From: JALZAI01 sp038212215
Lineage (GTDB): Bacteria; Actinomycetota; Actinomycetes; Mycobacteriales; Jatrophihabitantaceae
DNA length: 64,000 nucleotides
NCBI GenBank assembly: GCA_038212215.1
Contig: JBBQUT010000018.1
Span: 1-64,000 of the forward strand
Reading direction: 5' to 3'
Made by a program: the position numbers and the translations under genes. The stretch's first letter is position 1; each line of letters opens with the position of its first letter. The notes under the pieces were generated by a model. The model saw nothing but the letters and a program-made list of their open reading frames with translations. It searched no databases and was not told the DNA's origin. Shown in pieces: positions 25,401-34,958 of the stretch.

Positions 25401-26357
25401 TCAGCTCTTGCGTTTGGTGATCTCCTCGGTCAGCTGAGGTGCCACCTGGAACAAGTCTCCGACGACGCCGAAGTCGGCCAGTTCGAAGATCGGCGCCTCA
25501 GCATCCTTGTTGATTGCGACGATCGTCTTGGATGTCTGCATGCCCGCCCGGTGCTGGATAGCACCGGAAATGCCGACCGCGACGTAAAGCTGCGGCGAGA
25601 CTGTGACGCCGGTCTGCCCCACCTGCATCTGGTGATCAACCCAGCCCGCATCGACGACCGCGCGTGAGGCACCGACCGCGGCGCCGAGCGAATCGGCGAG
25701 CTTCTCGATGATCTCGAAGTTCTCGGCCTTGCCGATACCGCGGCCACCCGACACCACGACCGACGCGTCGGCCAGGTGCGGGCGTGACCCCTTGGCCTCG
25801 ACGACCGTGTCGGTGATCTTCGCGCGTTTCGCGCCGTCGGACACCTGCACGTCCACGGCAACCTGCTCCGCCGCACCCGACGATGCTTGCGGGGTGAAGG
25901 AGTTCGGCCGCACGGTGATCACCGGCGTGCCGGTGCGCACCCTGGCCTGCACGGTGACTCCGGCGCCGAAGATCGACTGCGTCACGCTTCCGTCACCGAA
26001 ACCGACCGCGTCGTAGAGCACGCCCGAGCCGAGCTTGACCGCCAGTCGCGCAGCAATCTCTTTGTTCTCTGCGCTGGAGGACAGCAGCACTGCGGCCGGC
26101 GACGCCTGAGCCGCAACCGCGGCGAGCGCCTCGGCCTTCGGCGCCACCGAATAGCTGGCGATGTCGTCGTTCTCGACGACGTAAACCTTCGCCGCGCCGT
26201 ACTCGGCCAGTTGCTCGCCGAGCGCGGCGGCCGTGCCGGGAGCTCCGACGACGACAGCGCTCGGCTCACCCAGCGACCGGGCTGCCGTCAGCAGTTCGAA
26301 GCTCACCTTCTTGACGCTGCCGTCGGCCGAATCGACGAGTACGAGTACCTCTGCCAT
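25401..26357 (-). CDS. etfA: Electron transfer flavoprotein alpha subunit
   Basis: A 318-residue FAD-binding subunit. The C-terminal domain has VVSGGRGIGKAENFEIIEKLAD, GASRAVVDAGWVDHQMQVGQTG, YVAVGISGAIQH, and IVAINKDAEAPIFELADFGVVGD (read as separate motifs), which bind FAD. It carries electrons from acyl-CoA dehydrogenases to the quinone pool. A GAGGAGA site precedes the ATG at 26357. Second gene of etfB-etfA; the pair matches fixA/fixB-type Rv3029c-Rv3028c, which also lie near iscS-mnmA. Confidence 0.96.
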   Translation of the reverse strand: MAEVLVLVDSADGSVKKVSFELLTAARSLGEPSAVVVGAPGTAAALGEQLAEYGAAKVYVVENDDIASYSVAPKAEALAAVAAQASPAAVLLSSSAENKEIAARLAVKLGSGVLYDAVGFGDGSVTQSIFGAGVTVQARVRTGTPVITVRPNSFTPQASSGAAEQVAVDVQVSDGAKRAKITDTVVEAKGSRPHLADASVVVSGGRGIGKAENFEIIEKLADSLGAAVGASRAVVDAGWVDHQMQVGQTGVTVSPQLYVAVGISGAIQHRAGMQTSKTIVAINKDAEAPIFELADFGVVGDLFQVAPQLTEEITKRKS

Positions 26358-26384
26358 GTCAGTCGTCTCCTCTTGCCTAGACCG

Positions 26385-27164
26385 TCAGATCAGTTTCTTG
26401 GAGGCCAGGAAGTCAGCGATCGCCGCTCCCCCGTCGCCTTCGTCCTTGACGCTCTGCCCGGCCGCCCGGGGCGGAGCATTCTCGAAAGACACCACCTCGG
26501 TGGACGCGTTGGCCAGGCCCACTTCGCCGGCGTCGAGCCCGATATCGGCAAGCGTCATCACGTCCACCGGCTTGCCCTTGGCGGCCATGATCCCCTTGAA
26601 GGACGGGTACCGCGGGTCGTTGATCTTCTCCACCACGCTGATCACCGCAGGCATGCTGCCCTCGACGGTCTCGTAGCCGGAGTCGGTGACGCGCTCGATG
26701 CTCACCGTGGATCCCTCGATGGTCACCTTGCGGGCATAGGTCAGCTGCGGCACGTCGAGCAACTCGGCAAGCATCGCTGGCACGACCGCGCCGCGCGCGT
26801 CGGTCGCCTCCGACCCGGCGATGGCCACGTCCCACTCGACGTTGCCGAGGGCCTTGGCGAGGATCTTCGCCGTTGCGATGGCGTCGGACCCGTGAATTGC
26901 CTCGTCCGAGACGTGCAGTGCCCGATCCGCTCCCATGGACAAAGCTTTGCGGATGGACTCGAGCGCACGGTCGGGTCCGACGGTGAGGATAGTGACCACG
27001 CCGTCGTGTGCTTCCTTGAGCCGCAAGCCCTCTTCGATGGCGAATTCGTCGATGTAATTGATGACCGGATCGACAGCGCCGCGGTCAACTGTGTTGTCGG
27101 AGGCATCGAGCCTGCGGTCGCCTTCGGTGTCGGGCACCTGCTTCATCAGTACCACAATGTTCAT
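26385..27164 (-). CDS. etfB: Electron transfer flavoprotein beta subunit
   Basis: A 259-residue subunit that forms the ETF heterodimer and binds AMP. Hallmarks: VVLMKQVPDTEGDR at the N-terminus, INYIDEFAIEEGLRLKE, GADRALHVSDEAIHG, VAIAGSEATDARGAVVPAM, and SVVEKINDPRYPSFKGIMAAK. ATG at 27164 with AGAGG upstream. 27 bases separate it from etfA. The 173 bases upstream (27165-27337) must hold the operon promoter; no clear -35/-10 could be assigned. Confidence 0.96.
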   Translation of the reverse strand: MNIVVLMKQVPDTEGDRRLDASDNTVDRGAVDPVINYIDEFAIEEGLRLKEAHDGVVTILTVGPDRALESIRKALSMGADRALHVSDEAIHGSDAIATAKILAKALGNVEWDVAIAGSEATDARGAVVPAMLAELLDVPQLTYARKVTIEGSTVSIERVTDSGYETVEGSMPAVISVVEKINDPRYPSFKGIMAAKGKPVDVMTLADIGLDAGEVGLANASTEVVSFENAPPRAAGQSVKDEGDGGAAIADFLASKKLI

Positions 27165-27337
27165 TGCGTTCGCTGACCTCTCGGATCGGGAATTCGCGCG
27201 GACGTGCTGCCTGCGACGTTAGCCGCGAATAGTGCCCTAAGGGATTTCAGCATCGCATGTCACCGGTTGATCGCACATCTCGACCTCGGCCGCAGCGGTG
27301 TGCGTCACCGTGTCGTGGTCGCTCGCGAGCCGACGAG

Positions 27338-29206
27338 TCAGCCGCCCGCGCCAAGCGTGCGGGCTAGGAACTCAGTCAGCACAGCCAGCAGTTTCAGCCG
27401 GGACGTAGCGCGCCGGTACTCGTGCCCCTCCCCCGCGAGTTCCAGATACTCGACCGGGCGGCCCAGTTCGCGTAGCCGCTCGACGATCTGACTTGCCTCG
27501 CCCAGCGGCACGTTGGTGTCGAGTTCGCCGTGCACGACGAGCAGTGGGGCATCGATGCGCTCGGCGTGGTTGAGCGGGGAGAGTTCAGCCAGCAGGGGCG
27601 CATCGTGCTCCGGGTCGCCGTACTTGCTCACCGCGGCTGCGGCGATCCAGGCCTCGGTGTCGCGGTAAAAGCTGAGCAGGTCCGACATCCCGCAGATGTC
27701 CACTCCCGCAGCGAACGTGGGCGCGTGGTGGATGAGCGCGAGCAGCGTGAGGTAGCCGCCGTACGAGCGTCCGGTCACCGCGATCCGGTCCGCGTCGGCG
27801 TAGCCGCGCGAAACGATCGCGCGCGCACACTCGGCAACGTCGTGGATCGCTTCGAAGCGCCCGTAGCGATCGTCGGCGTGCACGAAGGCGCGCCCGAACC
27901 CGGAGGAGCCACGAATGTTTGGCGCGAAGACGGTGATGCCGGCTGCGGCCAGCACTTGGTGCTGCGGCGTGAACACCGGGCGCTCCTGCGCCTCCGGGCC
28001 GCCGTGCAGGCTGATCATCGCCGGCCGCGCACTGCCGACGCCGTGCCGGTCGCGGCCCGGGTACAGCCACCCGGTCAGCGGCAGCCCGTCACGGGATAGA
28101 AACTGCAACAGCCGCGGGTGGACGAGATCGGTGCGCGGCGGCATCGAAGCGGGGGTGACGGGCGTCCACTCGGTGGTGTGCCAGTCCAGGCGCCACAACC
28201 GGCGTGGCGCGACGGCGCTCTCGACCGACACCACCGCGTCGCCGCCGCCCCGGGCGAGCGCAACCCCGGCGACCACCTCGCCGGGCAGCCCCGCGCAGGC
28301 GCGGCGCTGCCCGGTCAGGAGATCGAACAACTCGACCTCGCTGCGTCCGGCCACGTTCCACACCAGCACCATCCGCCGCCCGGCGGCATCGGCGTCGATC
28401 AGTTCCAGCTCGGCGTCCTCGCGCGCAGCTAGCGCGCCGGCGCCCTTGCGGAGACCGTCCTCGTGCAGGCCGATCGCGATCAACTCGCGGCGCGGACGGC
28501 CGGCGTCGCTCACCAGATAGGCGACGAGGCCGCCGCCGACCGGCGCCGCGCGCAGCAGGCCGATGTCCGCGGACCCGGTGTCCTGGTAGGGCAGCACGGG
28601 GTAGTCCACATCGACCGACCGGTCGACCAGCCGGCAGAAATGAGCCCCGCGAGTGCCGTCGCGAAGTAATGCGAAGCGCCCGTCGCCGGTCAGATCCAGC
28701 ACATCGATCAACCCACCGCGTGCGACAAGCTCCGACTCGCTTGTCACCGGGTCGATCAGCACGCACTCGTTGGGCACGTGCGGCTCGTCCGAGCACACGG
28801 TGACGACCAGCCCGTGCCCCTCGCGGGCCCACGGTCCGAGCACTGCATGCACGGAGCCTCCCGCGACGCGCTGCGCATCGCGGCCGTCCGGCCGCACGAC
28901 CCAGACCTCGGTGCGCACGCCGCCCCCCGTCGCGACCGAGCAGCCCAACCACTGCTGATCCGGTGACCAGTGCACCGACAGGACCGGATCACCGCTGAAC
29001 GGCAGTACCGCGGCCGACGGTTCCGGCTCTCCCGGCACCGGAACGTCCTGCACCCACAGCTCGGGGACGCCGCGCCGGTCGCTGACGAAGGCGACCCGGG
29101 TGCCGTCGTGGCTCAGCGTCGGCATCCATGCACCCCACGCCTCGACCAGGGCATGGGCCAGTGGCGCGACTTCGCGCCAGAGCGCCGACACCTCACTCGG
29201 CTGCAC
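27338..29206 (-). CDS. S9-family prolyl oligopeptidase-like serine peptidase
   Basis: About 622 residues. The N-terminal ~360 residues form a beta-propeller with TolB/WD-like repeats (TLSHDGTRVAFVSDRRGVPE, SVHWSPDQQWLG). The C-terminal alpha/beta hydrolase has the nucleophile motif GRSYGGY, an acidic residue in HGELDTNVP, and catalytic His in AGEGHEYRR. It hydrolyses short peptides in the cytoplasm; no signal peptide is seen. The frame reaches 29275, inside the amidotransferase gene; GTG at 29206 leaves a 17-base gap to that gene. Third gene of a unit with the amidotransferase and the ligase/ATP-grasp fusion. Confidence 0.85.
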   Translation of the reverse strand: MQPSEVSALWREVAPLAHALVEAWGAWMPTLSHDGTRVAFVSDRRGVPELWVQDVPVPGEPEPSAAVLPFSGDPVLSVHWSPDQQWLGCSVATGGGVRTEVWVVRPDGRDAQRVAGGSVHAVLGPWAREGHGLVVTVCSDEPHVPNECVLIDPVTSESELVARGGLIDVLDLTGDGRFALLRDGTRGAHFCRLVDRSVDVDYPVLPYQDTGSADIGLLRAAPVGGGLVAYLVSDAGRPRRELIAIGLHEDGLRKGAGALAAREDAELELIDADAAGRRMVLVWNVAGRSEVELFDLLTGQRRACAGLPGEVVAGVALARGGGDAVVSVESAVAPRRLWRLDWHTTEWTPVTPASMPPRTDLVHPRLLQFLSRDGLPLTGWLYPGRDRHGVGSARPAMISLHGGPEAQERPVFTPQHQVLAAAGITVFAPNIRGSSGFGRAFVHADDRYGRFEAIHDVAECARAIVSRGYADADRIAVTGRSYGGYLTLLALIHHAPTFAAGVDICGMSDLLSFYRDTEAWIAAAAVSKYGDPEHDAPLLAELSPLNHAERIDAPLLVVHGELDTNVPLGEASQIVERLRELGRPVEYLELAGEGHEYRRATSRLKLLAVLTEFLARTLGAGG

Positions 29207-29223
29207 AGCGACGCGTCCCGCGC

Positions 29224-31008
29224 TCAGTGGACGTCCATGGCCTGCAGCCACATCTCGATCAGCGCCAGCTGCCACAGCGCGTTGGAACCGAGCGTGGTGC
29301 GGTTCCGGTTCGGGTCGGCCAGCATCTTCTCGACGGTCTCCGGACGGAACAGGCCCCGACGTTTCGCCGCCGGGTCCGTGAGTGCGGCCCGCACCCGCTC
29401 GAGATAGGGCCCGTCCAGCTGCCGGATCGCCGGCACCGGGAAGTATCCCTTCGTGCGGTCGATCACCGCGTCCGGGACGATGCCGCGGCTGGCGCGCTTG
29501 AGCACGCCCTTGCCGCCGTCCGCGAGTTTCTGCTCAGGCGGGATGAGCGCGGCGAGTTCGACGACGTCGTGGTCGAGGAACGGCACCCGCGCCTCGAGAC
29601 CGGCGGCCATGGTCATGTTGTCGACGCGCTTCACCGGGTCGTCGACAAGCATGATCGTGGTGTCGTTACGCAGCGCCGCGTCGACCGAGGTCTCGGCGCC
29701 GCTGCGCGCGAACTGGTCGATGATGAACTCGCGCGGCGCATCGACGTCGTCCAACCACTCGGGATTGAGCAGGTCGGCAAGCTGGGCGTACGGGCGGTCG
29801 AAGAAGACCCGTGCGTAGGCGTCAACGGCATCCTCGCGCGCAACTGTCGCTAGCGGCGGATACCAGTCGTAGCCGCCGAGGATCTCGTCGGCGCCCTGCC
29901 CGGACTGCACGACCTTTACGGATCGGGCGACGTCCTGGCTCAGCAGGTAGAACGCGACGCAGTCGTGGCTGACCATCGGTTCGCCCATCGCGGCGACGGC
30001 GCCGTCGATCCCGGGCAGCAACCGCGTGGAATCAATCTTGATGCGGTGGTGGTCGGTGCCGAACTCGCGCGCGACAAGATCGGAATAATCGAACTCGTCG
30101 CCGGATTCGCCGCCGGCTGAGTCGAATCCGATGCTGAAGGTCTGCAAGCCGGTCTGGCCCGCCTCGGCGAGCAGTGCCACCACCAGGCTGGAGTCGATGC
30201 CACCAGAGAGCAGCACCCCGACCGGCACGTCGGCCACCATGCGTCGTTCGACCGCGGTGCGCAGCGACGCGATCAGCGCGTCCTGCCAGTCACGCTCGCT
30301 CCAGTCGCCGCGAGACTGTTCGCGGGCGAACGGCGGATCCCAATAGCGCGTGTCCGTGCACGATCCGTCGGCGTTGATCACCTGCACCGTGGCGGCCGGC
30401 AACTTGCGCACGCCGGCGAGGATCGTGCGCGGCGCCGGCACCACCGAGTGGAAACTCAGGTAGTACGCCAGCGCCGTCCGGTCGATGGACGTGTCGACCC
30501 CGCCCGCTGCCAACAATGCAGGCAGGCTGGAGGCGAAGCGCACCCGCTCCCCAGTTCGGTCGAGGTAGAGCGGTTTGATGCCGAGCCGGTCACGGGCCAG
30601 CACCAGCCGTCCGCTGCGGTGCTCGGCGATCGCGAACGCGAACATGCCCTTGAACCGTTGCACGCACTCGGTGCCCCACTGCGCGTAGGCCTTGCCGATG
30701 ACCTCCGTGTCGGAGTGCGAGAAGAACCGGTGCCCGAGCCTGCCGAGTTCTTCACGCAATTGCTCGTAGTTGTAGATGCAGCCATTGAAGACGGTGGTCA
30801 GTCCCAGGTCGGGGTCCACCATCGGCTGCGCCCCGGCAGCGGACAGATCGATGATCGCCAACCGACGGTGCCCGAGCCCGACTGGGCCGAGCGCCCAGAT
30901 GCCGCTGCCGTCAGGCCCACGCGCAGCCATCCGGTCACATGCGCGGCCCAGCGCGGCGACATCGGCCACCGCACCGTCGAACCGGAGCTCACCCACCAGT
31001 CCACACAC
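29224..31008 (-). CDS. AsnB-like glutamine amidotransferase (N-acetylglutaminylglutamine amidotransferase type)
   Basis: A 594-residue class II amidotransferase. Start Met removal would expose Cys2 (MCGLVGELRF), the glutaminase nucleophile. The glutaminase domain includes RGPDGSGIW, GHRRLAIIDLS and FNGCIYNYEQL. The synthetase domain has the PP-loop LLSGGIDSSLVVALLAEAG and SGQGADEILGGYDWY. The sequence style fits the family that amidates N-acetylglutaminylglutamine and related small peptides more than cellular asparagine synthetase; this is by resemblance and context. GTG start, 11 bases after the ligase/ATP-grasp gene stop. In the same transcription unit with a downstream S9 peptidase. Confidence 0.8.
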   Translation of the reverse strand: MCGLVGELRFDGAVADVAALGRACDRMAARGPDGSGIWALGPVGLGHRRLAIIDLSAAGAQPMVDPDLGLTTVFNGCIYNYEQLREELGRLGHRFFSHSDTEVIGKAYAQWGTECVQRFKGMFAFAIAEHRSGRLVLARDRLGIKPLYLDRTGERVRFASSLPALLAAGGVDTSIDRTALAYYLSFHSVVPAPRTILAGVRKLPAATVQVINADGSCTDTRYWDPPFAREQSRGDWSERDWQDALIASLRTAVERRMVADVPVGVLLSGGIDSSLVVALLAEAGQTGLQTFSIGFDSAGGESGDEFDYSDLVAREFGTDHHRIKIDSTRLLPGIDGAVAAMGEPMVSHDCVAFYLLSQDVARSVKVVQSGQGADEILGGYDWYPPLATVAREDAVDAYARVFFDRPYAQLADLLNPEWLDDVDAPREFIIDQFARSGAETSVDAALRNDTTIMLVDDPVKRVDNMTMAAGLEARVPFLDHDVVELAALIPPEQKLADGGKGVLKRASRGIVPDAVIDRTKGYFPVPAIRQLDGPYLERVRAALTDPAAKRRGLFRPETVEKMLADPNRNRTTLGSNALWQLALIEMWLQAMDVH

Positions 31009-31019
31009 GCGCGGTTCAC

Positions 31020-33551
31020 CTAACCTTCGTCGTCCGGATCAGCGATGATCCAGGTGTCCTTCGCTCCGCCGCCGCGCGAGGAGTTCACGACCATGCTGCC
31101 TGCCGGCGCGACCCGGGTCAGCGCCAGGTCGGCGAGGTGCGCGTCACCTGCCTCGGTGCCGCTCGAATACACGAACGCCCGAAGGTCGACGTGGCGTGGT
31201 TCCAGCCGCCCGTCCAGGAGAGTGGGGTGCGTCGAGAGCGCGACCGTTTCCTGCGCGATCCAGTTGCGCGGGTCGGCCTCGATCTCGCGGCGCCGGGCGT
31301 CGAGCTCGTGCGCGCTCGCGTGCGGGCCGATGAGCACCCCGCCGCCGCCGTAGCCGTCAACGGGCTTGGTCACCAGCTCGTTCAGGCGATCGAGCACCGG
31401 ACCGCGCTCGTCCGGCAGCGCGCAACGGTAAGTGGGTACGGGGGAAAGCAGCGGACGTTCGCCGAGGTAGTACCCGATGATGTCGGGGATCAGGCAGTAC
31501 ATCGACTTGTCGTCGGCCACGCCCGCGCCTGGGGCGTTGGCCAGCACCACGTTGCCCTCGACTGCACTGGCGAGCAGGCGCGCGCCGATCGGCTCACCGG
31601 CGGCGGTGCGCAGCTCGGCGAGCTCGACACCCAGCCGCAGGTAGAGCACGTCCACCCGCCGGCCGCCGATGCGCACCTCACCGTCGCCGATGTCGATCTC
31701 GCCGGGTTGCGCGAGCAGCAACCCGGCCTCGTCGGCGATCATCCGGTGCTCATACCAAGCGGAGTTGTCGGCGCCGTCGGACAGCAGCGCCACCACGGCG
31801 CTCGAGCGGGTGGCGATGTCACGCAGCGTCTGGCCGATCAGCCCGAACACGGTGTCCGGATCGCGGATGGACAGCGCATCGGTCAGCTCGGGCAGGACCT
31901 TGTGCATCAGCCGGCGCATCCCGATCGCGTAGCCGACCCCGGACGGCACCCGGGCGTTGTCTTCGAGTACCCGCCAGCCGCCGTAGGCGTCGCGGACGAG
32001 ATCGAAGCCGATGATCGGCGCGCGCATCACGTCCGGCGGCAGCGCCACCGCTTCCGGACGCCACCCGGGGCACGCCTGAACTGTGTTCAGGTCTAGCACC
32101 CGATCGGCGACGATGCGGGCGGAGCCGTAGATGTCGCGCAGGAACAGCTCGATCGCGCGTGCCCGTTGGGTAAGCCCGGCCGCCAACACCGCCCACTCGT
32201 GAGCGGCGACGATGCGCGGTACCAGATCGGCGGGCAGCGGGCGTTGTTTCCCGTCGACACCGAAGGTAAACCCGTCGCGGACCGAGACCGCGCGAGCCAG
32301 CGTGGTGCGCCTGGCGAGTTCGCGGGGCCCGAGGTCGTCGAGTAGGTGCAGCACCGCCCGGTAGCTCGGGAACGGCACGCCCGACAGCGCCACCGCCTCG
32401 TCCTGCGGCGAATCGGGGTAGTCCGCACTGAGCGCGGGCTGCGCCAGCGGCCGACGGTCGGTGCCGGCGGTCTCGGCGACGGCGAGCGCGACCACGTCGG
32501 CCAGCCGGCCGCGCTCGGCGTAGCGGGTGCGCTGGCGCTGGCTGGAGCTCCCTCGCGCCAACACGTTCGTGCTGAGCTCAACCACGTCATCCCAGTCGCC
32601 GGTTTCTTCGAGCTGGTCGCGGAGATTCTCGATCAGCTCACGGACGACGTCAGAGGCGGGCTTGGGCACCGGAGCCGGGCCGCCGTCGAGCAGTGCACCG
32701 GATAGCCCGCTGCGCGCGGCGCGCCACATCGCCGCCCGGTGCAGCGGTTCGCGGCGTACGGGCGACGGCTGCCCGGCTCGGTCGGCGACGACGGCCGCGT
32801 CGACCATGGCCCGGAAAAGCCCGGCGATCAGCACCGCGTCGTCGACCAGCGGGCACGCGTCGCACACGCGCAGTTCCACCGTCGGGACGTGCGCGGACGG
32901 GCGCGCATCGAAATACGCCATCTTCGCGTCGGAGATCACGCCGGAGGCGATCAGATCCTCGACCAGCCGGTCGTATTGGGCGGCCGATTCGAGCTGACCG
33001 GTACTGCCCGCGCTCGGCCAGCGCTGCCACACCATCGTCCGGAAGCTGGCGTAGCCGGTGTCCTTGCCTTGCCAGTACGGCGAACTCGCCGACAGCGCTA
33101 GCAGTGTCGGCAGGTCGCCCGCGATGCGCTGCAGCACCCGCACCGCAGTGTCGCGGTCCTCGACGCCGACGTGCACCTGCAGTCCGCAGATCAGCTGGTC
33201 GTCGACGAGGAAGCGGTAATCCTGCTGCATACGACTGAACCGGCCCAGCGCAGTCAGCTCGAAGTCCTCGGCGAACGACACCGGGGCGGAACCGGTTGCG
33301 ATGACGCCGACACCGTCATTCGCCGCCAAGTCGTTGACGAGGCCGCGCAGCCGGATGATCTCCGCGCGCAGATCGACGAGGGTCCCTACCACGCGGCTGT
33401 TGGTCTCGACGGTCGTGCGCTGCAATTCGACCGAGAAGTGTTCACGGGGCAATCCGCGCAGTAGCTGGGGTGCGCGGGCAGTGAGCCGGCCGGACTCGAG
33501 GTCGACGACGTGCAACTCTTCCTCGACGCCGAGCGTGCGCGCGTCCGCCAT
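31020..33551 (-). CDS. Carboxylate-amine ligase (YbdK/GCS2-like) fused to circularly permuted type 2 ATP-grasp
   Basis: An 843-residue two-enzyme fusion. Residues ~1-370 are a glutamate-cysteine ligase 2-like carboxylate-amine ligase (TLGVEEELHVVDL, TVETNSRVVGTL, ELRVCDACPLVDD). Residues ~400-843 are a circularly permuted ATP-grasp (FTFGVDGKQRPLPADLVPRI, ARVPSGVGYAIGMR, LVTKPVDGYGGGGVLIGP, VYSSGTEAGDAHLADLALTR). Both halves form amide/peptide bonds with ATP in related proteins. Followed directly by an amidotransferase gene, so a ribosome-independent dipeptide or peptide amide product is plausible. ATG at 33551 starts the ligase fold; upstream in-frame sequence is not family-like. Confidence 0.85.
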   Translation of the reverse strand: MADARTLGVEEELHVVDLESGRLTARAPQLLRGLPREHFSVELQRTTVETNSRVVGTLVDLRAEIIRLRGLVNDLAANDGVGVIATGSAPVSFAEDFELTALGRFSRMQQDYRFLVDDQLICGLQVHVGVEDRDTAVRVLQRIAGDLPTLLALSASSPYWQGKDTGYASFRTMVWQRWPSAGSTGQLESAAQYDRLVEDLIASGVISDAKMAYFDARPSAHVPTVELRVCDACPLVDDAVLIAGLFRAMVDAAVVADRAGQPSPVRREPLHRAAMWRAARSGLSGALLDGGPAPVPKPASDVVRELIENLRDQLEETGDWDDVVELSTNVLARGSSSQRQRTRYAERGRLADVVALAVAETAGTDRRPLAQPALSADYPDSPQDEAVALSGVPFPSYRAVLHLLDDLGPRELARRTTLARAVSVRDGFTFGVDGKQRPLPADLVPRIVAAHEWAVLAAGLTQRARAIELFLRDIYGSARIVADRVLDLNTVQACPGWRPEAVALPPDVMRAPIIGFDLVRDAYGGWRVLEDNARVPSGVGYAIGMRRLMHKVLPELTDALSIRDPDTVFGLIGQTLRDIATRSSAVVALLSDGADNSAWYEHRMIADEAGLLLAQPGEIDIGDGEVRIGGRRVDVLYLRLGVELAELRTAAGEPIGARLLASAVEGNVVLANAPGAGVADDKSMYCLIPDIIGYYLGERPLLSPVPTYRCALPDERGPVLDRLNELVTKPVDGYGGGGVLIGPHASAHELDARRREIEADPRNWIAQETVALSTHPTLLDGRLEPRHVDLRAFVYSSGTEAGDAHLADLALTRVAPAGSMVVNSSRGGGAKDTWIIADPDDEG

Positions 33552-33654
33552 CGTCTGAACGTAGGACAGGCCGGTTTCAACCAGATGACAGGGGGCACCT
33601 GCCGGCCCTCGCGTACACGGCAGACTGAGGGTGCACCGACCAGAAAGGACACCG

Positions 33655-34773
33655 ATGACCCCGCGAGATCTCCCGCCGTTCCGAGCAGACCATGTGGGCA
33701 GCTTGCTGCGCCCCGCCCCACTGCTCGAAGCCCGCGCCGCGCATGCGAGCGGCGACCTCCCGGCCGCCGGCCTGCGCGCGATCGAGGACGATGCGATCCG
33801 TGCCGTCGTGCGCATGCAGGAGAACATCGGTCTGCAGAGCGCCACCGACGGCGAGTTGCGCCGCACGTCCTGGCACATGGACTTCATCTATCAACTGCAG
33901 GGCATCAGCAAGACCGACGAGCAGATCGAGGTGCACTTCCGCAATGCGGCGGGTGACCTGGACTTCACGTCGGCCGCTCTGCGGGTGGACGGGAAGATCG
34001 ACGTCGACGGCCCGATCTTCGGCGCGGACTTCGAGTTCCTGCAGTCGGTCGTAACGTCCGCGACAGCGAAGCTGACGATCCCGTCCCCGAGCATGGTGCA
34101 CTACCGCGGCGGCGCCGCCGCGATTGATCCGTCGGTCTACGCCGACGAGGACGCATTCTGGGACGACCTGTCCGCCGCGTACGCCAAGCAGGTGCACGAG
34201 ATGGCAGCGCTCGGTTGCACCTACCTGCAGCTCGACGACACGAGCTTGGCCTACCTGAACGATCCGGCACAACGCGCGCAGCTCAGCGCGCAAGGGCGCG
34301 ACGGCGAGCATCAGCACCAGCGCTATATCTCCCAGATCAACGCCGCGCTCGCAGGCCGGCCGGACTCCTTGTCGGTGACCACGCACATGTGTCGCGGGAA
34401 CTTCCGCTCGTCCTGGGCGGCCGAGGGCGGCTACGACTTCGTCGCCGAAGCGGTGTTCGGCCAGCTCGAAGTCGACGGGTTCTTCCTGGAGTACGACGAC
34501 CTGCGTTCCGGCGATTTCGCCCCGCTGCGTTTCGTCCCAGCCGGCAAGCAGGTCGTGCTCGGCCTGGTGACCTCCAAATCGCCCGAACTGGAGTCGAAGG
34601 ACGCGTTGAAGCGCCGCATCGACGACGCGGCCAAATATGTGCCGCTCGATCAGCTGTGCCTCTCTCCGCAATGCGGATTCTCATCCACTGTCGAGGGAAA
34701 CGCGCTTACTCGCGAGCAGCAGATCGCCAAGCTGGAGCTGATAGTCGAGACCGCGCAGGAGGTGTGGGGCTAA
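33655..34773 (+). CDS. MetE-like methyltransferase, YxjG/YxjH type
   Basis: A 372-residue single-domain member of the cobalamin-independent methionine synthase family. N-terminal FRADHVGSLLRPAPLLEAR and SATDGELRRTSWH are typical of YxjG/YxjH-like proteins, which use methylated donors other than the polyglutamate folate. Zinc ligands are retained: THMCRGN (H-x-C), the FLEYDD glutamate, and LSPQCGF. ATG at 33655 has AAAGGA seven bases upstream; the in-frame ATG at 33631 does not. Divergent from the ligase/ATP-grasp gene. Confidence 0.85.
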   Translation: MTPRDLPPFRADHVGSLLRPAPLLEARAAHASGDLPAAGLRAIEDDAIRAVVRMQENIGLQSATDGELRRTSWHMDFIYQLQGISKTDEQIEVHFRNAAGDLDFTSAALRVDGKIDVDGPIFGADFEFLQSVVTSATAKLTIPSPSMVHYRGGAAAIDPSVYADEDAFWDDLSAAYAKQVHEMAALGCTYLQLDDTSLAYLNDPAQRAQLSAQGRDGEHQHQRYISQINAALAGRPDSLSVTTHMCRGNFRSSWAAEGGYDFVAEAVFGQLEVDGFFLEYDDLRSGDFAPLRFVPAGKQVVLGLVTSKSPELESKDALKRRIDDAAKYVPLDQLCLSPQCGFSSTVEGNALTREQQIAKLELIVETAQEVWG

Positions 34774-34808
34774 TCCGGGCTCCGCCGGCGCACTAGCCTC
34801 GGTCGGGT

Positions 34809-34914
34809 CCACCCGAACGAATGACGATCGCCACACCGAACGCCACACCGGCCACGCCTCCGGCGACCTGCATCCACCCATCGCGCCAGAACCACCCGAA
34901 CGAATGAAGATCGC
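34809..34914. repeat. Pair of 23-base direct repeats in a short intergenic region
   Basis: CCACCCGAACGAATGA followed by [C/A]GATCGC occurs at 34809-34831 and again at 34892-34914, 83 bases apart, between the MetE-like gene and the FetB-like gene. No gene is supported in 34774-34958. The core GAATGAAGATC is shared with sequences near 3370 and 40803. Confidence 0.5.
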
Positions 34915-34958
34915 TGGCCGGTGAAGTCGTTGCACAATCGGCCCGCGAACGCGGGGTC

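Noticed and set aside
29224..31008. Ordinary asparagine synthetase (asnB)
   Set aside because: Operon context with an ATP-grasp fusion and resemblance to the N-acetylglutaminylglutamine amidotransferase group make a peptide substrate more likely; the asnB symbol was therefore withheld.
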